DNA from: Ahniella affigens
GTDB lineage: Bacteria; Pseudomonadota; Gammaproteobacteria; Xanthomonadales; Ahniellaceae
Reading direction: 5' to 3'
Length of the DNA stretch: 64,000 nucleotides
Assembly (NCBI RefSeq): GCF_003015185.1
Contig: NZ_CP027860.1
Span: 4,082,501 to 4,146,500, forward strand
Position numbers and translations under genes: made by a program
Notes under the pieces: generated by a model
Told to the model about the DNA's origin: nothing
What the model saw: the letters and a program-made list of their open reading frames with translations, nothing else
The model's database searches: none
In this document: one piece after another, positions 32,690-40,796 of the stretch
Layout: each line of letters starts with the position of its first letter
Position numbering within the stretch: position 1 is the first letter of the stretch

Positions 32690-34951
32690 TCAGGGGCTAC
32701 AGGCGCCACCGCCGCTCAACCGTGTAAGCGGAATAGTTCTCGATGGCCGTCCAGCAATGTTGTACGTGAGCGTCGCTTGGTTGCAACCCTGAAACGCGAG
32801 ATCGGCTGTACCCACTTGCACGGGCGGGAGTGCGCGCGGCAGGCCGTCAAAACGACCACCGATCGACTCGTAGATCGCAAGCCCCTGTACCTGCTGAGCG
32901 CCTGGTGTGTAACTCCCTTGAATGGCATACCAGCGTTGTCCTGATGTGCCGGCGTTCTGGCCGTTGATATCGTAGGTGTACCAAGTAAGGAACGCTGTGT
33001 TGCTGTTCTGCGGCGCGAAAACGAATTGCATACCCTGACCCGACGTTCTTGGCTCATACCAACTTCCATCGAGCGTCGGATTGATGCCCGATGCCGACAA
33101 GCTGACAGCAGGAATCGCGCCAGTTTGGCAATACTCACTCGTCGTGATGCGCGTCAACGGAACACTGCCACTTTTTGTTATCCCGTCAAACGTGATCGTG
33201 TAGTCCAATGTGCCCACATTGCAGCTTTGGAACGTCAGAGTTGCTGAACCAACCGGTGATGCACTCGTAGTCGGCAAGTTATCGAAGTTGCCGCCGATGT
33301 TTTGGTAAATGGTCATCTGCGCCGATCGACTACCAGGCACGAACGCGGACACCGCTGTGAACCATCGCTGTTTCGAAGCCAGGTTGCCACCCTCATGTGC
33401 AAACGTATACCAGCCCATGAACACCACCCCAGCATTCGGATCAACGTCAATCATGACGCCTTGACCGGCGGTGGTTGGGTCATAGTAGACGCCACTCAGA
33501 ATCGGGTTCAATACGAGCCCCTGCGAAGATTGCGCCTGCAGGACCGCCGCGTTCGCATCGAGCATGCCGGCACCACAGCGCGATGTGGTGCAACTGGACG
33601 ACGTGAACGGACGGGCACTGCTTGTGATGTACTGCTCGATCTGTTCTGGCGTTGCGTTTGGCACCATGCTCTTCAGCAATGCAGCGACGCCTGCCACGTG
33701 TGGCGCAGCCATGCTAGTGCCGGCCAGGAATCGATAGCTGTCTGCACCCGGGACGCCCAAACCATCATTGTACGTTGAGTAGACGGAGCTACTACTGTCG
33801 GCCGATTGCCCAGCAGGTGCTGAGATGGTCACGTTTGGTCCATAGTTGCTCGCGCTGTACTTGCCACCATCGCGCTTCAGCCCTGCAACAGTGATGACGC
33901 CAGGACAATTCGCGGGCGGATAGTTAGCCACTTCGTCGTTGTTACCGGCCGACACCACGACCACCACATTTCGAGTCAATGCTGCCGTAATAGCGTTAGA
34001 TAGCTGAGCCGGACACCCGGTTTGGGAGGTGGTGTTGAGACTCATGTTGATGACCTGCGCCCGGGGCAGCGCTTGGCCCGGCAACCCAGGCACGGTGAGC
34101 CCGGCAGTCCAGTAGATGGCCTCGGTCAGATCGGACAGCTGACCGCTATAGGGTGTGTTGACACGGACCGGTAGTACTTTGGCGCGCGGCGCGACCCCCG
34201 CAACACCGATGCCATTGTTGGTGACTGCCGCAACCGTGCCTGCCACGTGAGTGCCATGCCACGCGCATCGCGGATTGCAGAAGGCAGGCGTACCAACCGT
34301 ATCGAGCGGGTCGTTGTCCCAACCTGGCGATGAGTCATTGTCGCCGATGCTCACGAAGTCGTATCCGCCGGGCGCAATATTGCCAATCAAATCAACATGC
34401 GGCCGATATCCCGAGTCGATTACTGCGACCGTCACACCGAGCCCTTCCGAAACATTCCACGCACTCGGTAGGTTGACGGCACTGCGGTTTGTCGAGGACG
34501 GAACTTGGTAGTGCCACTGCTGTGAAAAGCTTGGATCGTTTGGCAGGGCGCTCTGGACAATCCGGTAGTCCGGGTGAGCGAAGAGCACCGAGGGATCGGC
34601 CGCCATGAGATTGTCAGACAACGATTCCATAGCTTGGCGCGACTGCGTCTGGGGCACCTCAACCAGCCAGGCACCGGCAGAAAGTGCGCGGATATAGGTC
34701 AGCGTTGTGCCCGTCGCGGCGCCGAGTGTATTCAGCTTCTGCTGAGGGGTCTGTTGTTTCTGCTTGTCAGAATCGTTAGCAGCAGGGCTGACCTTCATGA
34801 TCAGCCTTTGCATCGTCTCTGTACTGGTTGCGCTATCTTCCGGCTGATCGAATTGAAATCCACGTAGTGACTGGGCGTGACTGGCTCCTGGGAAGACAGC
34901 CACAAGAATTGCGGCGAGCAGCGCCGGGTACTTGCTGTTTAGTTGTGCCAT
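32690..34951 (-). CDS. Secreted subtilisin-like serine protease (S8)
   Basis: 753 residues from ATG at 34951 with GGAG about 9 bases upstream; the frame is open to 35005. Signal peptide LLAAILVAVFPGASHA, then a propeptide (about 30-140; IMKVSP ... LFAHPDY) of the I9-like sort. Catalytic triad: Asp179 (VAVIDSGYRP), His235 (HGTHVAGT) and Ser413 (LAGTSMAAPHVAG). The oxyanion Asn is in SAGNNDE. After residue about 480 come two homologous beta modules (SGVYYDPTTAGQGVMIDV; DGSWYEPRTSGQGMQFVF; each with WYT and a conserved Cys), of a type common in secreted Lysobacterales proteins. Secreted protease for extracellular proteins. Its 3' end lies beside repeat A2. Confidence 0.93.
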   Translation of the reverse strand: MAQLNSKYPALLAAILVAVFPGASHAQSLRGFQFDQPEDSATSTETMQRLIMKVSPAANDSDKQKQQTPQQKLNTLGAATGTTLTYIRALSAGAWLVEVPQTQSRQAMESLSDNLMAADPSVLFAHPDYRIVQSALPNDPSFSQQWHYQVPSSTNRSAVNLPSAWNVSEGLGVTVAVIDSGYRPHVDLIGNIAPGGYDFVSIGDNDSSPGWDNDPLDTVGTPAFCNPRCAWHGTHVAGTVAAVTNNGIGVAGVAPRAKVLPVRVNTPYSGQLSDLTEAIYWTAGLTVPGLPGQALPRAQVINMSLNTTSQTGCPAQLSNAITAALTRNVVVVVSAGNNDEVANYPPANCPGVITVAGLKRDGGKYSASNYGPNVTISAPAGQSADSSSSVYSTYNDGLGVPGADSYRFLAGTSMAAPHVAGVAALLKSMVPNATPEQIEQYITSSARPFTSSSCTTSRCGAGMLDANAAVLQAQSSQGLVLNPILSGVYYDPTTAGQGVMIDVDPNAGVVFMGWYTFAHEGGNLASKQRWFTAVSAFVPGSRSAQMTIYQNIGGNFDNLPTTSASPVGSATLTFQSCNVGTLDYTITFDGITKSGSVPLTRITTSEYCQTGAIPAVSLSASGINPTLDGSWYEPRTSGQGMQFVFAPQNSNTAFLTWYTYDINGQNAGTSGQRWYAIQGSYTPGAQQVQGLAIYESIGGRFDGLPRALPPVQVGTADLAFQGCNQATLTYNIAGRPSRTIPLTRLSGGGACSP

Positions 34952-35059
34952 TGCGAATTGCTCCGTGTTGTTCCTACAGGCACCATCGGAATCTGGCCCG
35001 AACACCGATCAAATTTTTTCTCGCAGTTGTAGGAGAGGTGTTTCCACCCCGAGACCGCG

Positions 35060-35208
35060 CCCGCATTCGGAGATTTCTGAGATTCGACTCAGAAAAATCG
35101 GGAAAGTGAGCGTCTACGGAGTTCCAGATCACGCCACATCAGGATCCGCACACCCCTTTGAGACGGCTTAATCGCGCGGGTCTCGTTGGAGTTATGGGTG
35201 TCTTGCCT
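35060..35208. repeat. Repeat F (B-like 5' hairpin) plus partial family B 3' end
   Basis: GGAGATTTCTGAGATTCGAC then TCAGAAAAATCGG and GGAGTTCCAGA match 49015-49090 (GGAGATTTCTGAATTTTGCC, TCAGAAAAATCGG, GGGAGTTCCCTG). It is followed at about 35152 by TTTGAGACGGCTTAATCGCG and TTATGGGTGTCTTGCC, the 3' end of family B. Occupies the 34952-35411 gap. Confidence 0.7.
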
Positions 35209-35411
35209 CATGGTGATGCGGAGGGTTGTGGCTGGATGCTCACAGTCGAGTTCCAGAGCCTGCGACATCCGCCGCGCCCACAGTTCTGGATATCGCAACC
35301 GTTTTGTGATCGGACGCCGCTTCATGAGACAATGGCGTGTTTTTGGTTTGATCCCCGGCCCCGGCAAAGGGCAATATTCCTTTCACGTTTCGCCACGTTT
35401 CAGGAGCCTGC

Positions 35412-36149
35412 ATGGCCATTGATTTTGTACTCGAGTTTCCCTGTGCGGTCCGGAAGAGCCTTGGGGAGTCGGCTTTGGTGACCATGGTCGGTCATCGCAC
35501 CCTGGCCGAATTTGCCGTTACTGAAGTCCGGAGAACCAATCCGTCACTCGACCTGCAGACCATTCTCGAGAAGGTCCAGGTCCGAGTCAGTCAAGCGCGC
35601 CCCGATGGAACCACGGAGCAAGTACCCATGACCGTCGGTCAGCTGGCGGCATTGGGTCAACCCCTTGATCCACACCGTGCGCAATGTGGACCCTGCCGTG
35701 CGAACATTGCCGATCGATCTTTCGGATGTATTGCAAAGATCAACTATCCAATCCGAAAGGAATCGGAGGAATGGCTGTTGTCCCGACTGGCTGCCGATGG
35801 CAACGATCCCGGCATGGCATTGCTCTTCAAGCTGCTATCCGACTTCGGACTGGATGGTCGCTCCGTCGACGAGATGCGCCCGAAACTCTTCGAACTGAAG
35901 GAGCCTTTGGTGCGTCAATGGGGCACTTTCTCCGGGCGCAAGAAAGTGAGCTCCAGTCAGATCATTCAGATGCTGATTCTGGGCGACATCGGGCCGCAAC
36001 AAGCTCAGGCTTACACCCATGTGCTTGCACTGGAACGTGTGCTGAAAGATCCGCATCCAGCTTCCGACAACATTGAGCAATTCAAGACTTTCATGTGCGC
36101 AGTGGTCATGTCGGCACGTCTGAACGCGATTCTCAGAGTCAACGCCTGA
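35412..36149 (+). CDS. Conserved hypothetical protein with Cys-rich CxxC segment
   Basis: 245 residues; AGGAG 5 bases before ATG 35412. No signal peptide or membrane segment, so probably cytoplasmic. A cysteine cluster at about residues 93-105 (CGPCRANIADRSFGCIAKIN) followed by YPI and SEEWLLSRL is the recognisable core; similar CxxCPAN...FGC...YPI...EEWL proteins occur in several bacteria without known function (recalled). The four-residue CxxC plus a third Cys might bind metal, but the set is incomplete for a zinc finger. The C-terminal third is helical. It stands alone among repeats. Confidence 0.65.
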   Translation: MAIDFVLEFPCAVRKSLGESALVTMVGHRTLAEFAVTEVRRTNPSLDLQTILEKVQVRVSQARPDGTTEQVPMTVGQLAALGQPLDPHRAQCGPCRANIADRSFGCIAKINYPIRKESEEWLLSRLAADGNDPGMALLFKLLSDFGLDGRSVDEMRPKLFELKEPLVRQWGTFSGRKKVSSSQIIQMLILGDIGPQQAQAYTHVLALERVLKDPHPASDNIEQFKTFMCAVVMSARLNAILRVNA

Positions 36150-36287
36150 GCGGGTCATGCGTGGAAGGCATCAGGGGCCCTTCCGTCGCAAGGCACGAGT
36201 TCCGCCAAACTACACCAGCTTACTGTCGCTGAAGGCAGGTTCGCTGGTGTCCATTCGCCGCTGCGATGCCTGCCATGATTCATGGCG

Positions 36288-36358
36288 GCTCTCATGCGGC
36301 TCTCATGGACAGCCACATTTCTATTTTGACTCATTCGAAAGGTGGCTGTCCGTATTGC
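36288..36358. repeat. REP-like hairpin family A (copy A3), overlapping a gene end
   Basis: Arms GGACAGCCAC (36307-36316) and GTGGCTGTCC (36342-36351) with the conserved 25-base loop; leader GGCTCTCATG occurs twice before it. The right arm overlaps the 3' end of the minus-strand gene at 36321-36902 and supplies its last codons and stop. Confidence 0.9.
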
Positions 36359-36902
36359 CCCTGCAGTAGGCATTTTCACCCACGGTCACCGCGCGAACGA
36401 AGTCGCGCACAGTTTCTCGAAGCATCTTTGCTTCCTGCCGCTTCGTGATCGGCATATACACGATCGTGGACTGTCCTCGATATCGACGAACACCTGGGAC
36501 TTGCGTCCGCGTGGCTTCCGCAATCACATTCAGTGTCCAGGATCCTGTAATGGGCACAAGACGAGCGTGCACGATCTTCAAAGTGAGCACATCATCAGAC
36601 CGATCCGTAAACCAAGCCGCCGCCTGCCAACGAACCTCGCTGGCCAAATCGCTCAGCGCAAACACAAACTCTTTGTTGCCGTAGACAATCGTCGTCTTGC
36701 GCTGATCGGCCACGACCAGCTGGAGTGATCCACATCGCCAATCAGCAGCCGGCTTAGCCAGTGGCGTCAGACGACTAGTGTCGGCAGAAGATGTCGTCAG
36801 CTCAATCCTCTCTTCGTACGCTGCCGACTCTTCCGCCGTGGAGCTGCCAAACGCGGTTGAGGCGACAAGCACGCCGAGTGCTTGTAGGAGGCTGCGACTC
36901 AT
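36321..36902 (-). CDS. Secreted hypothetical protein ending in a repeat
   Basis: 193 residues, signal peptide LLQALGVLVASTAFGSSTA. It overlaps the upstream gene by 4 bases (ATGA), so the pair is translationally coupled. No recognised domain; the body is beta-rich with paired Cys (WRCGSLQ ... NAYCRGN). The last residues (RGNTDSHLSNESK) come from repeat A3, so the original C-terminus may have been replaced. Probably periplasmic. Confidence 0.6.
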   Translation of the reverse strand: MSRSLLQALGVLVASTAFGSSTAEESAAYEERIELTTSSADTSRLTPLAKPAADWRCGSLQLVVADQRKTTIVYGNKEFVFALSDLASEVRWQAAAWFTDRSDDVLTLKIVHARLVPITGSWTLNVIAEATRTQVPGVRRYRGQSTIVYMPITKRQEAKMLRETVRDFVRAVTVGENAYCRGNTDSHLSNESK

Positions 36903-37894
36903 TTGAAGTCTCCATAGTCGATGATCTGAAGTCCCGGCCTTGACGTCATTGTCAGCACTCGCTCACCATCGCGCCGAATGAGCCAGTGATAGCCTTGTTC
37001 GAATGCCGACGGCCGCCAAATACCTGCATCTTCCGTCCCGATGCGATAGCTCTTTCGGATCGAACCCGACCATTCCGTCGTCAGCGCGCTGATGCCCTCA
37101 CGCACCCAGCTAGCGATTTGTTCGGTCGTCACGGAGTTCCAACATCGGGCATGATCTACGGGCATCTTCGCCTTGAGTTTCATCGAAGCCGCCAGTTGCC
37201 GTTCGTATTGCCCCCTGAAATTGTAATCAAATGGCCAAACACCACGAACTTTCGGACCAGCTGGCCGCATTGACCTGCGACAGGCTCCGTCTTTGTCGAT
37301 CTGACAGAGGTCAATGCTGAGCATGACGCCAATCGCCCGGAACTTAGCGTCAATGAAATAGTGTGCGCCGGCGAGTAGCACCACCTTCCCAGCGTGCTCC
37401 TGCACGGCCCGATGCAAATCGGGCCATGTTTCAACGACTGTCACCGGCATACTACGATTGGTGAATTCGGACGGCAGGTCGGCCATCATGGCCTGCTGTA
37501 CACTGCTTGAGAAGTCAAATGAAAGCAGTTTGTGGCGCAATGGCTTGGCCAACTCCTGAAGCGGCGGGATGTTGCCAGCGCCAAACCGTTCCGTCTGAAG
37601 TAATTCAAAATTGACGCGTCCACGATTCGCCACCGAAGCAGCAACCTCTTGAGTGGGCTTTCTGCCAATACTCAGTTCGAGCTCAGGAGACGTAATCTCC
37701 AGGATCACGGCGACAGGCTGGTGTTCGGGGAGCAAAAGCGGTAGCAGATCTCCCTGTTTGTCTCGGGCTTTCGTGTGGTCCTTAACGACCGCGTAGCTGC
37801 CAGGGCCCGGCTCACGCCACCGGATACCATCGTTCGCCAAACTGCCAGAACTAATCAGCACGCAGATGAGAATTCCCCATGCCCACCAATTCAT
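36899..37894 (-). CDS. Secreted hypothetical protein, first gene of a pair
   Basis: 331 residues from ATG at 37894; the frame is open to 37933. Signal peptide WAWGILICVLISSGSLAND. No recognised catalytic motif. The sequence has alternating beta and helix segments (VAVILEITSPELELSIGRKP; KVVLLAGAHYFID) and ends LQIIDYGDFK. Coupled through an ATGA overlap to the smaller secreted protein at 36321, suggesting that the two act together in the envelope. Function unknown. Confidence 0.6.
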   Translation of the reverse strand: MNWWAWGILICVLISSGSLANDGIRWREPGPGSYAVVKDHTKARDKQGDLLPLLLPEHQPVAVILEITSPELELSIGRKPTQEVAASVANRGRVNFELLQTERFGAGNIPPLQELAKPLRHKLLSFDFSSSVQQAMMADLPSEFTNRSMPVTVVETWPDLHRAVQEHAGKVVLLAGAHYFIDAKFRAIGVMLSIDLCQIDKDGACRRSMRPAGPKVRGVWPFDYNFRGQYERQLAASMKLKAKMPVDHARCWNSVTTEQIASWVREGISALTTEWSGSIRKSYRIGTEDAGIWRPSAFEQGYHWLIRRDGERVLTMTSRPGLQIIDYGDFK

Positions 37895-38184
37895 GGCTTG
37901 CGGACCAGTCCGTCCAAGTTGCATTCCGAGCACTCCAGTTGATCAAGTGATCATCGGTCGTTATTTGCCGATGATCAAGAGCCGGGGAAAGTCCGCGCAC
38001 AAAACTCGGTCTGCGTGGTGTTATGACAAGCAAACAAGCGCGAGTTTGCGGGAGCCCGAGGAACGACTCTTGAACCAGCCATCGCGCAGTTTTCCCTGGT
38101 AACTCTTGATCTGGGGAAAGCCTCCAGCAATCCCACTGGACGGGACATCAACGGGAGCCCATGACCGAAGCGATTCCAAGACAA

Positions 38185-38366
38185 AGCGATTCCAAGACAT
38201 CCACAAATCCCCCCGTGAATCCGTGCAGACCTTGCAAAAGGCCCGGCTCGTAGGACGTGATAGCCGCGACGGCGAAGCGATTCCAAGACATCCATGAATC
38301 CCCCCGTGAATCCGTGCAGACATTGCAAGAGGCCCGGCTCGTAGGACGTGATAGCCGCGACTGGGA
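38185..38366 (+). repeat. Two tandem 91-bp repeats
   Basis: Units begin AGCGATTCCAAGACATCCA at 38185 and 38276 and differ at only a few bases; each contains CCCCCCGTGAATCCGTGCAG and GGCCCGGCTCGTAGGACGTG. A further partial start (AGCGATTCCAAGACA) lies at 38169. The rest of the 37895-38594 gap shows nothing recognisable. Confidence 0.85.
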
Positions 38367-38594
38367 GACTTTGTAGAATTTAGCCCCTACTGCGCCATTC
38401 CGTTCTTTACGATGAATGAGCTCTTGCAACTGAGCGATGACACACCGCGAAACACCGCCAGCTCGCATGCATGGGCTTTGACTGATACTGCGGTGGACTC
38501 GCCCTGGCGACAGAAGCACTTGCCGCCAAGCGTTTCGGCACACGCGTTATGGCATCCGCGCTTTCGCGGCGCTTGGTTGCAGCGGTTCTGACCG

Positions 38595-39566
38595 TCAGAA
38601 CACCGCGGCCGCCCGGTAGACCTTTCGCGCAAAGCTGTAGCCAGCCAACCACTGCCTGCCCGTGTCGATGGCAAACTGCACCAATCGATCCAAGGGCCCC
38701 ATCGCAGTGATATTGCTCTTGCTGAAGCCACGAATCTGGTCATGCCATTGCTTGGGATCAACCTTTAGGTTGGAAAGGATCGATCGCACTTTCGGCGAGA
38801 TGCGGCCGCGCTTGCGGCGATGCCATTGCCGACCGGTGTCGTCGGCCAAGGCCAGATAGTCCTTGTTGCTTAGACTCAGGCCTTCTTGCTTTACACCGGC
38901 GATCGGGGTGAGCGGTTGCGGCGCGACCAGTTTCTTGGCTTTGATCAGCACAATGCGCTTTTGCACACCGGTGTGATCAGCGCTCGGCAGGTCCTTCGCG
39001 ATCTTGGCGCGAATCGGATTCAGATCAGAATAGATCATCGCAGCCAACAAAGCGCGGTCGCCGACCAGCGCCTGCGCTTTGAATCGCCCCTCCCAGAAGC
39101 GACCCGTGCAGTCGTCTTCGATGTTGGCTCGCCGTGCGATCGGTTCGGCCAAGCTTCGCATGAACCAGCTCAGGTTACGTAGCCGATCACGATATAGCGC
39201 CACCTTTTCCGGTGCTGAGGCGATGTTGGCGATCCGCTTCTTGAGCGCGTCTGGGTCGTCCGTGCCCGGGAACACCAAGCACCAGCGCCGCGCCACCTCC
39301 TCGTCGGACCAACCCGCCGCCGCTTGCGCATCTATCTTCAGTACAACGTGCAGATGATTGCTCATCACTGCATAGGCATAGAGCGACACTGAGTATGCAT
39401 CGGCCAGTTCGAGTAAACGTTCCTCGACCCATTTGCGGCGATAGTCGAAATTTTTCCGCCGGACTTTATCGTATCCGCAGAGCCATGCCCGTCGGACACA
39501 GCGGCTCACGCAGTGGTAGTAGCCCGTACAGTTAGATGGAACGGTTCGTTCGCGCGCTTGCGGCAT
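38595..39566 (-). CDS. REP-associated tyrosine (Y1/HUH-type) transposase
   Basis: 323 residues from ATG at 39566 (GGAAGG about 8 bases upstream; the frame is open to 39620). The HUH pair is in YAVMSNHLHVVLKI, preceded by the usual N-terminal strand YYHCVSRCVRRAWLC. Further conserved blocks are IARRANIEDDCTGRFWEGRF and MIYSDLNPIRAKI. This is the long IS200/REP-transposase-like subgroup; the position where many members have the nucleophilic Tyr reads LAEPIARR, so the catalytic Tyr must be elsewhere or is missing. Such RAYTs nick single-stranded DNA at REP hairpins and may spread them. Repeat family B starts about 6 bases upstream of the ATG and is tandem there. Confidence 0.88.
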   Translation of the reverse strand: MPQARERTVPSNCTGYYHCVSRCVRRAWLCGYDKVRRKNFDYRRKWVEERLLELADAYSVSLYAYAVMSNHLHVVLKIDAQAAAGWSDEEVARRWCLVFPGTDDPDALKKRIANIASAPEKVALYRDRLRNLSWFMRSLAEPIARRANIEDDCTGRFWEGRFKAQALVGDRALLAAMIYSDLNPIRAKIAKDLPSADHTGVQKRIVLIKAKKLVAPQPLTPIAGVKQEGLSLSNKDYLALADDTGRQWHRRKRGRISPKVRSILSNLKVDPKQWHDQIRGFSKSNITAMGPLDRLVQFAIDTGRQWLAGYSFARKVYRAAAVF

Positions 39567-39571
39567 GTTGA

Positions 39572-39973
39572 TCGCCTTCCTTGGCGGTGTGCCGCGACGA
39601 TTTTCTCTGAACGGCACCACCGGCGCATTGGGCGATTTCTGAAACTGCCCTCAGAAATTTCTGAGGCCGGGCCACCTTAGCGGAGAAACCTTGCGCTGAG
39701 ACGGCTCAGTGGCGAGGACTTCGTGGGACTTATGGGTGTCTTGACCCCCGCAGTGAACGGCACCACAGGCGCATGCGGCGATTTCTGAAACTGCCCTCAG
39801 AAATCTCTTAGGCCGGACCACCTTAGCGGAGAAACCTTGCGCTGAGACGGCTCAGTGGCGAGGACTTCGTGGGACTTATGGGTGTCTTGGCCCCCGACCT
39901 TAGCGGAGAAGCCTTTCGCTGAGACGGCTCAGTGGCGCGGTCTTCGTGGGATTTATGGGTGTCTTGCCCCCGA
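39572..39973 (-). repeat. Tandem array of three family B repeats (B4-B6)
   Basis: Two nearly complete units (about 39572-39750 and 39755-39896) and a partial third (39897-39973), each ending GGGACTTATGGGTGTCTTG or a variant and holding GACGGCTCAGTGGCG. The first begins within the transposase leader (TTGGCGGTGTGCCGCGACGA), a leader piece that is also present in copy B7 at 44380. The array ends inside the TIR gene's last codons. Confidence 0.9.
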
Positions 39974-40480
39974 TGCTGCTAACCCCGCGATGAGTAGCCA
40001 GCGGTTGCGCGTCGCCCAATCAATCGCCGGGTTGCTGCTTTTGCTTCGAGTGGGCGTACCGCGGTTCTTGAATCGGTCAACAATTGCCTGGGCGATATGC
40101 GCCGCGTAGTGGCCTTTAACTTCCAGCTTGACCAACGCCTCCAAGTAGGGATCGAGCCTGACCTTGCCCCGCTCAACATCAGGCCATTCGGCCACGAGTA
40201 AGTTCTCTTTCCGAGCGATTGGATGGGCTTCCTTGCGCCATTGGACTTCGGTATGGACATAGCGCAGTGGATCGAAAGATTCCTTGGTCAAGAGAAAGAC
40301 AAAAAGGTCTGCCCGCTCGACAAGGTCTTTCAAGCTGTCATCGGGACGGTCTCCATCTTCGATCTGTGTACGATCGACTAACACCTCAATGTCGCTATCG
40401 CCCAGCTTTTGGAAGATCAACTCGGCAACGTCTCGTTGTTCGCGAACATGACAGATGAAAACCGAAAACTTGCGCCCCAT
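39953..40480 (-). CDS. TIR-domain protein, probably truncated by a repeat
   Basis: 175 residues from ATG at 40480 with GGGAGAAG about 6 bases upstream. The N-terminal 120 residues fit a bacterial TIR fold: KFSVFICHVREQRDVAELIF, VLVDRTQIEDGDRPDDSL, ADLFVFLLTKESFDPLRYVH and TEVQW, where Glu is the expected NADase residue. After a linker a hydrophobic segment (RWLLIAGLAASG) begins and the frame ends in GARHP, coded by repeat B6. This looks like a TIR protein that once continued through a membrane segment. TIR proteins act in anti-phage defence or as NAD-cleaving effectors. No partner sensor gene is adjacent. Confidence 0.75.
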   Translation of the reverse strand: MGRKFSVFICHVREQRDVAELIFQKLGDSDIEVLVDRTQIEDGDRPDDSLKDLVERADLFVFLLTKESFDPLRYVHTEVQWRKEAHPIARKENLLVAEWPDVERGKVRLDPYLEALVKLEVKGHYAAHIAQAIVDRFKNRGTPTRSKSSNPAIDWATRNRWLLIAGLAASGARHP

Positions 40481-40642
40481 CGCCGCTTCTCCCGAAATGA
40501 CCAACTCCGTCTCAGACGAATCTGCGTGAGGATCAATTCACGCCACGCAACACCGATATCGGCATTCTATATCAGTGTAAGCGGCAGTTTGACCGTTGAA
40601 GCCGTTAACGGCTAGGCGAAAAGTCGGCAACCGAAAAAGACA

Positions 40643-40722
40643 CGCCACCTTAGCAGCGACACCGTGCTCTGAAAGGGCTCAGTAGCACGGGTCTCGCCGC
40701 ATTTGTGGGTGTCTCAATCTCC
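40643..40722 (+). repeat. Partial family B repeat (B8)
   Basis: CGCCACCTTAGCAGCGACAC, GGGCTCAGTAGCACGGGTCT, GCATTTGTGGGTGTCTCAAT: the 3' half of family B, diverged. In the gap between the TIR and DUF4394 genes; the remaining bases show nothing. Confidence 0.7.
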
Positions 40723-40796
40723 GCAATCTCCGGTCTCATCTTCCGGCACGCCCGTCTTGGCTCCCGCCCGACACAACCACTGGTTCCTCCAATGGT

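Noticed and set aside
38185-38366. Possible CRISPR array
   Set aside because: Only two long (91-bp) units in direct tandem, no spacer/repeat alternation and no cas genes.
39572-39973. Possible CRISPR or integron attC array
   Set aside because: Units are contiguous 140-175-bp copies of a dispersed repeat also found singly elsewhere; no integrase gene and no attC-like conserved core sites.
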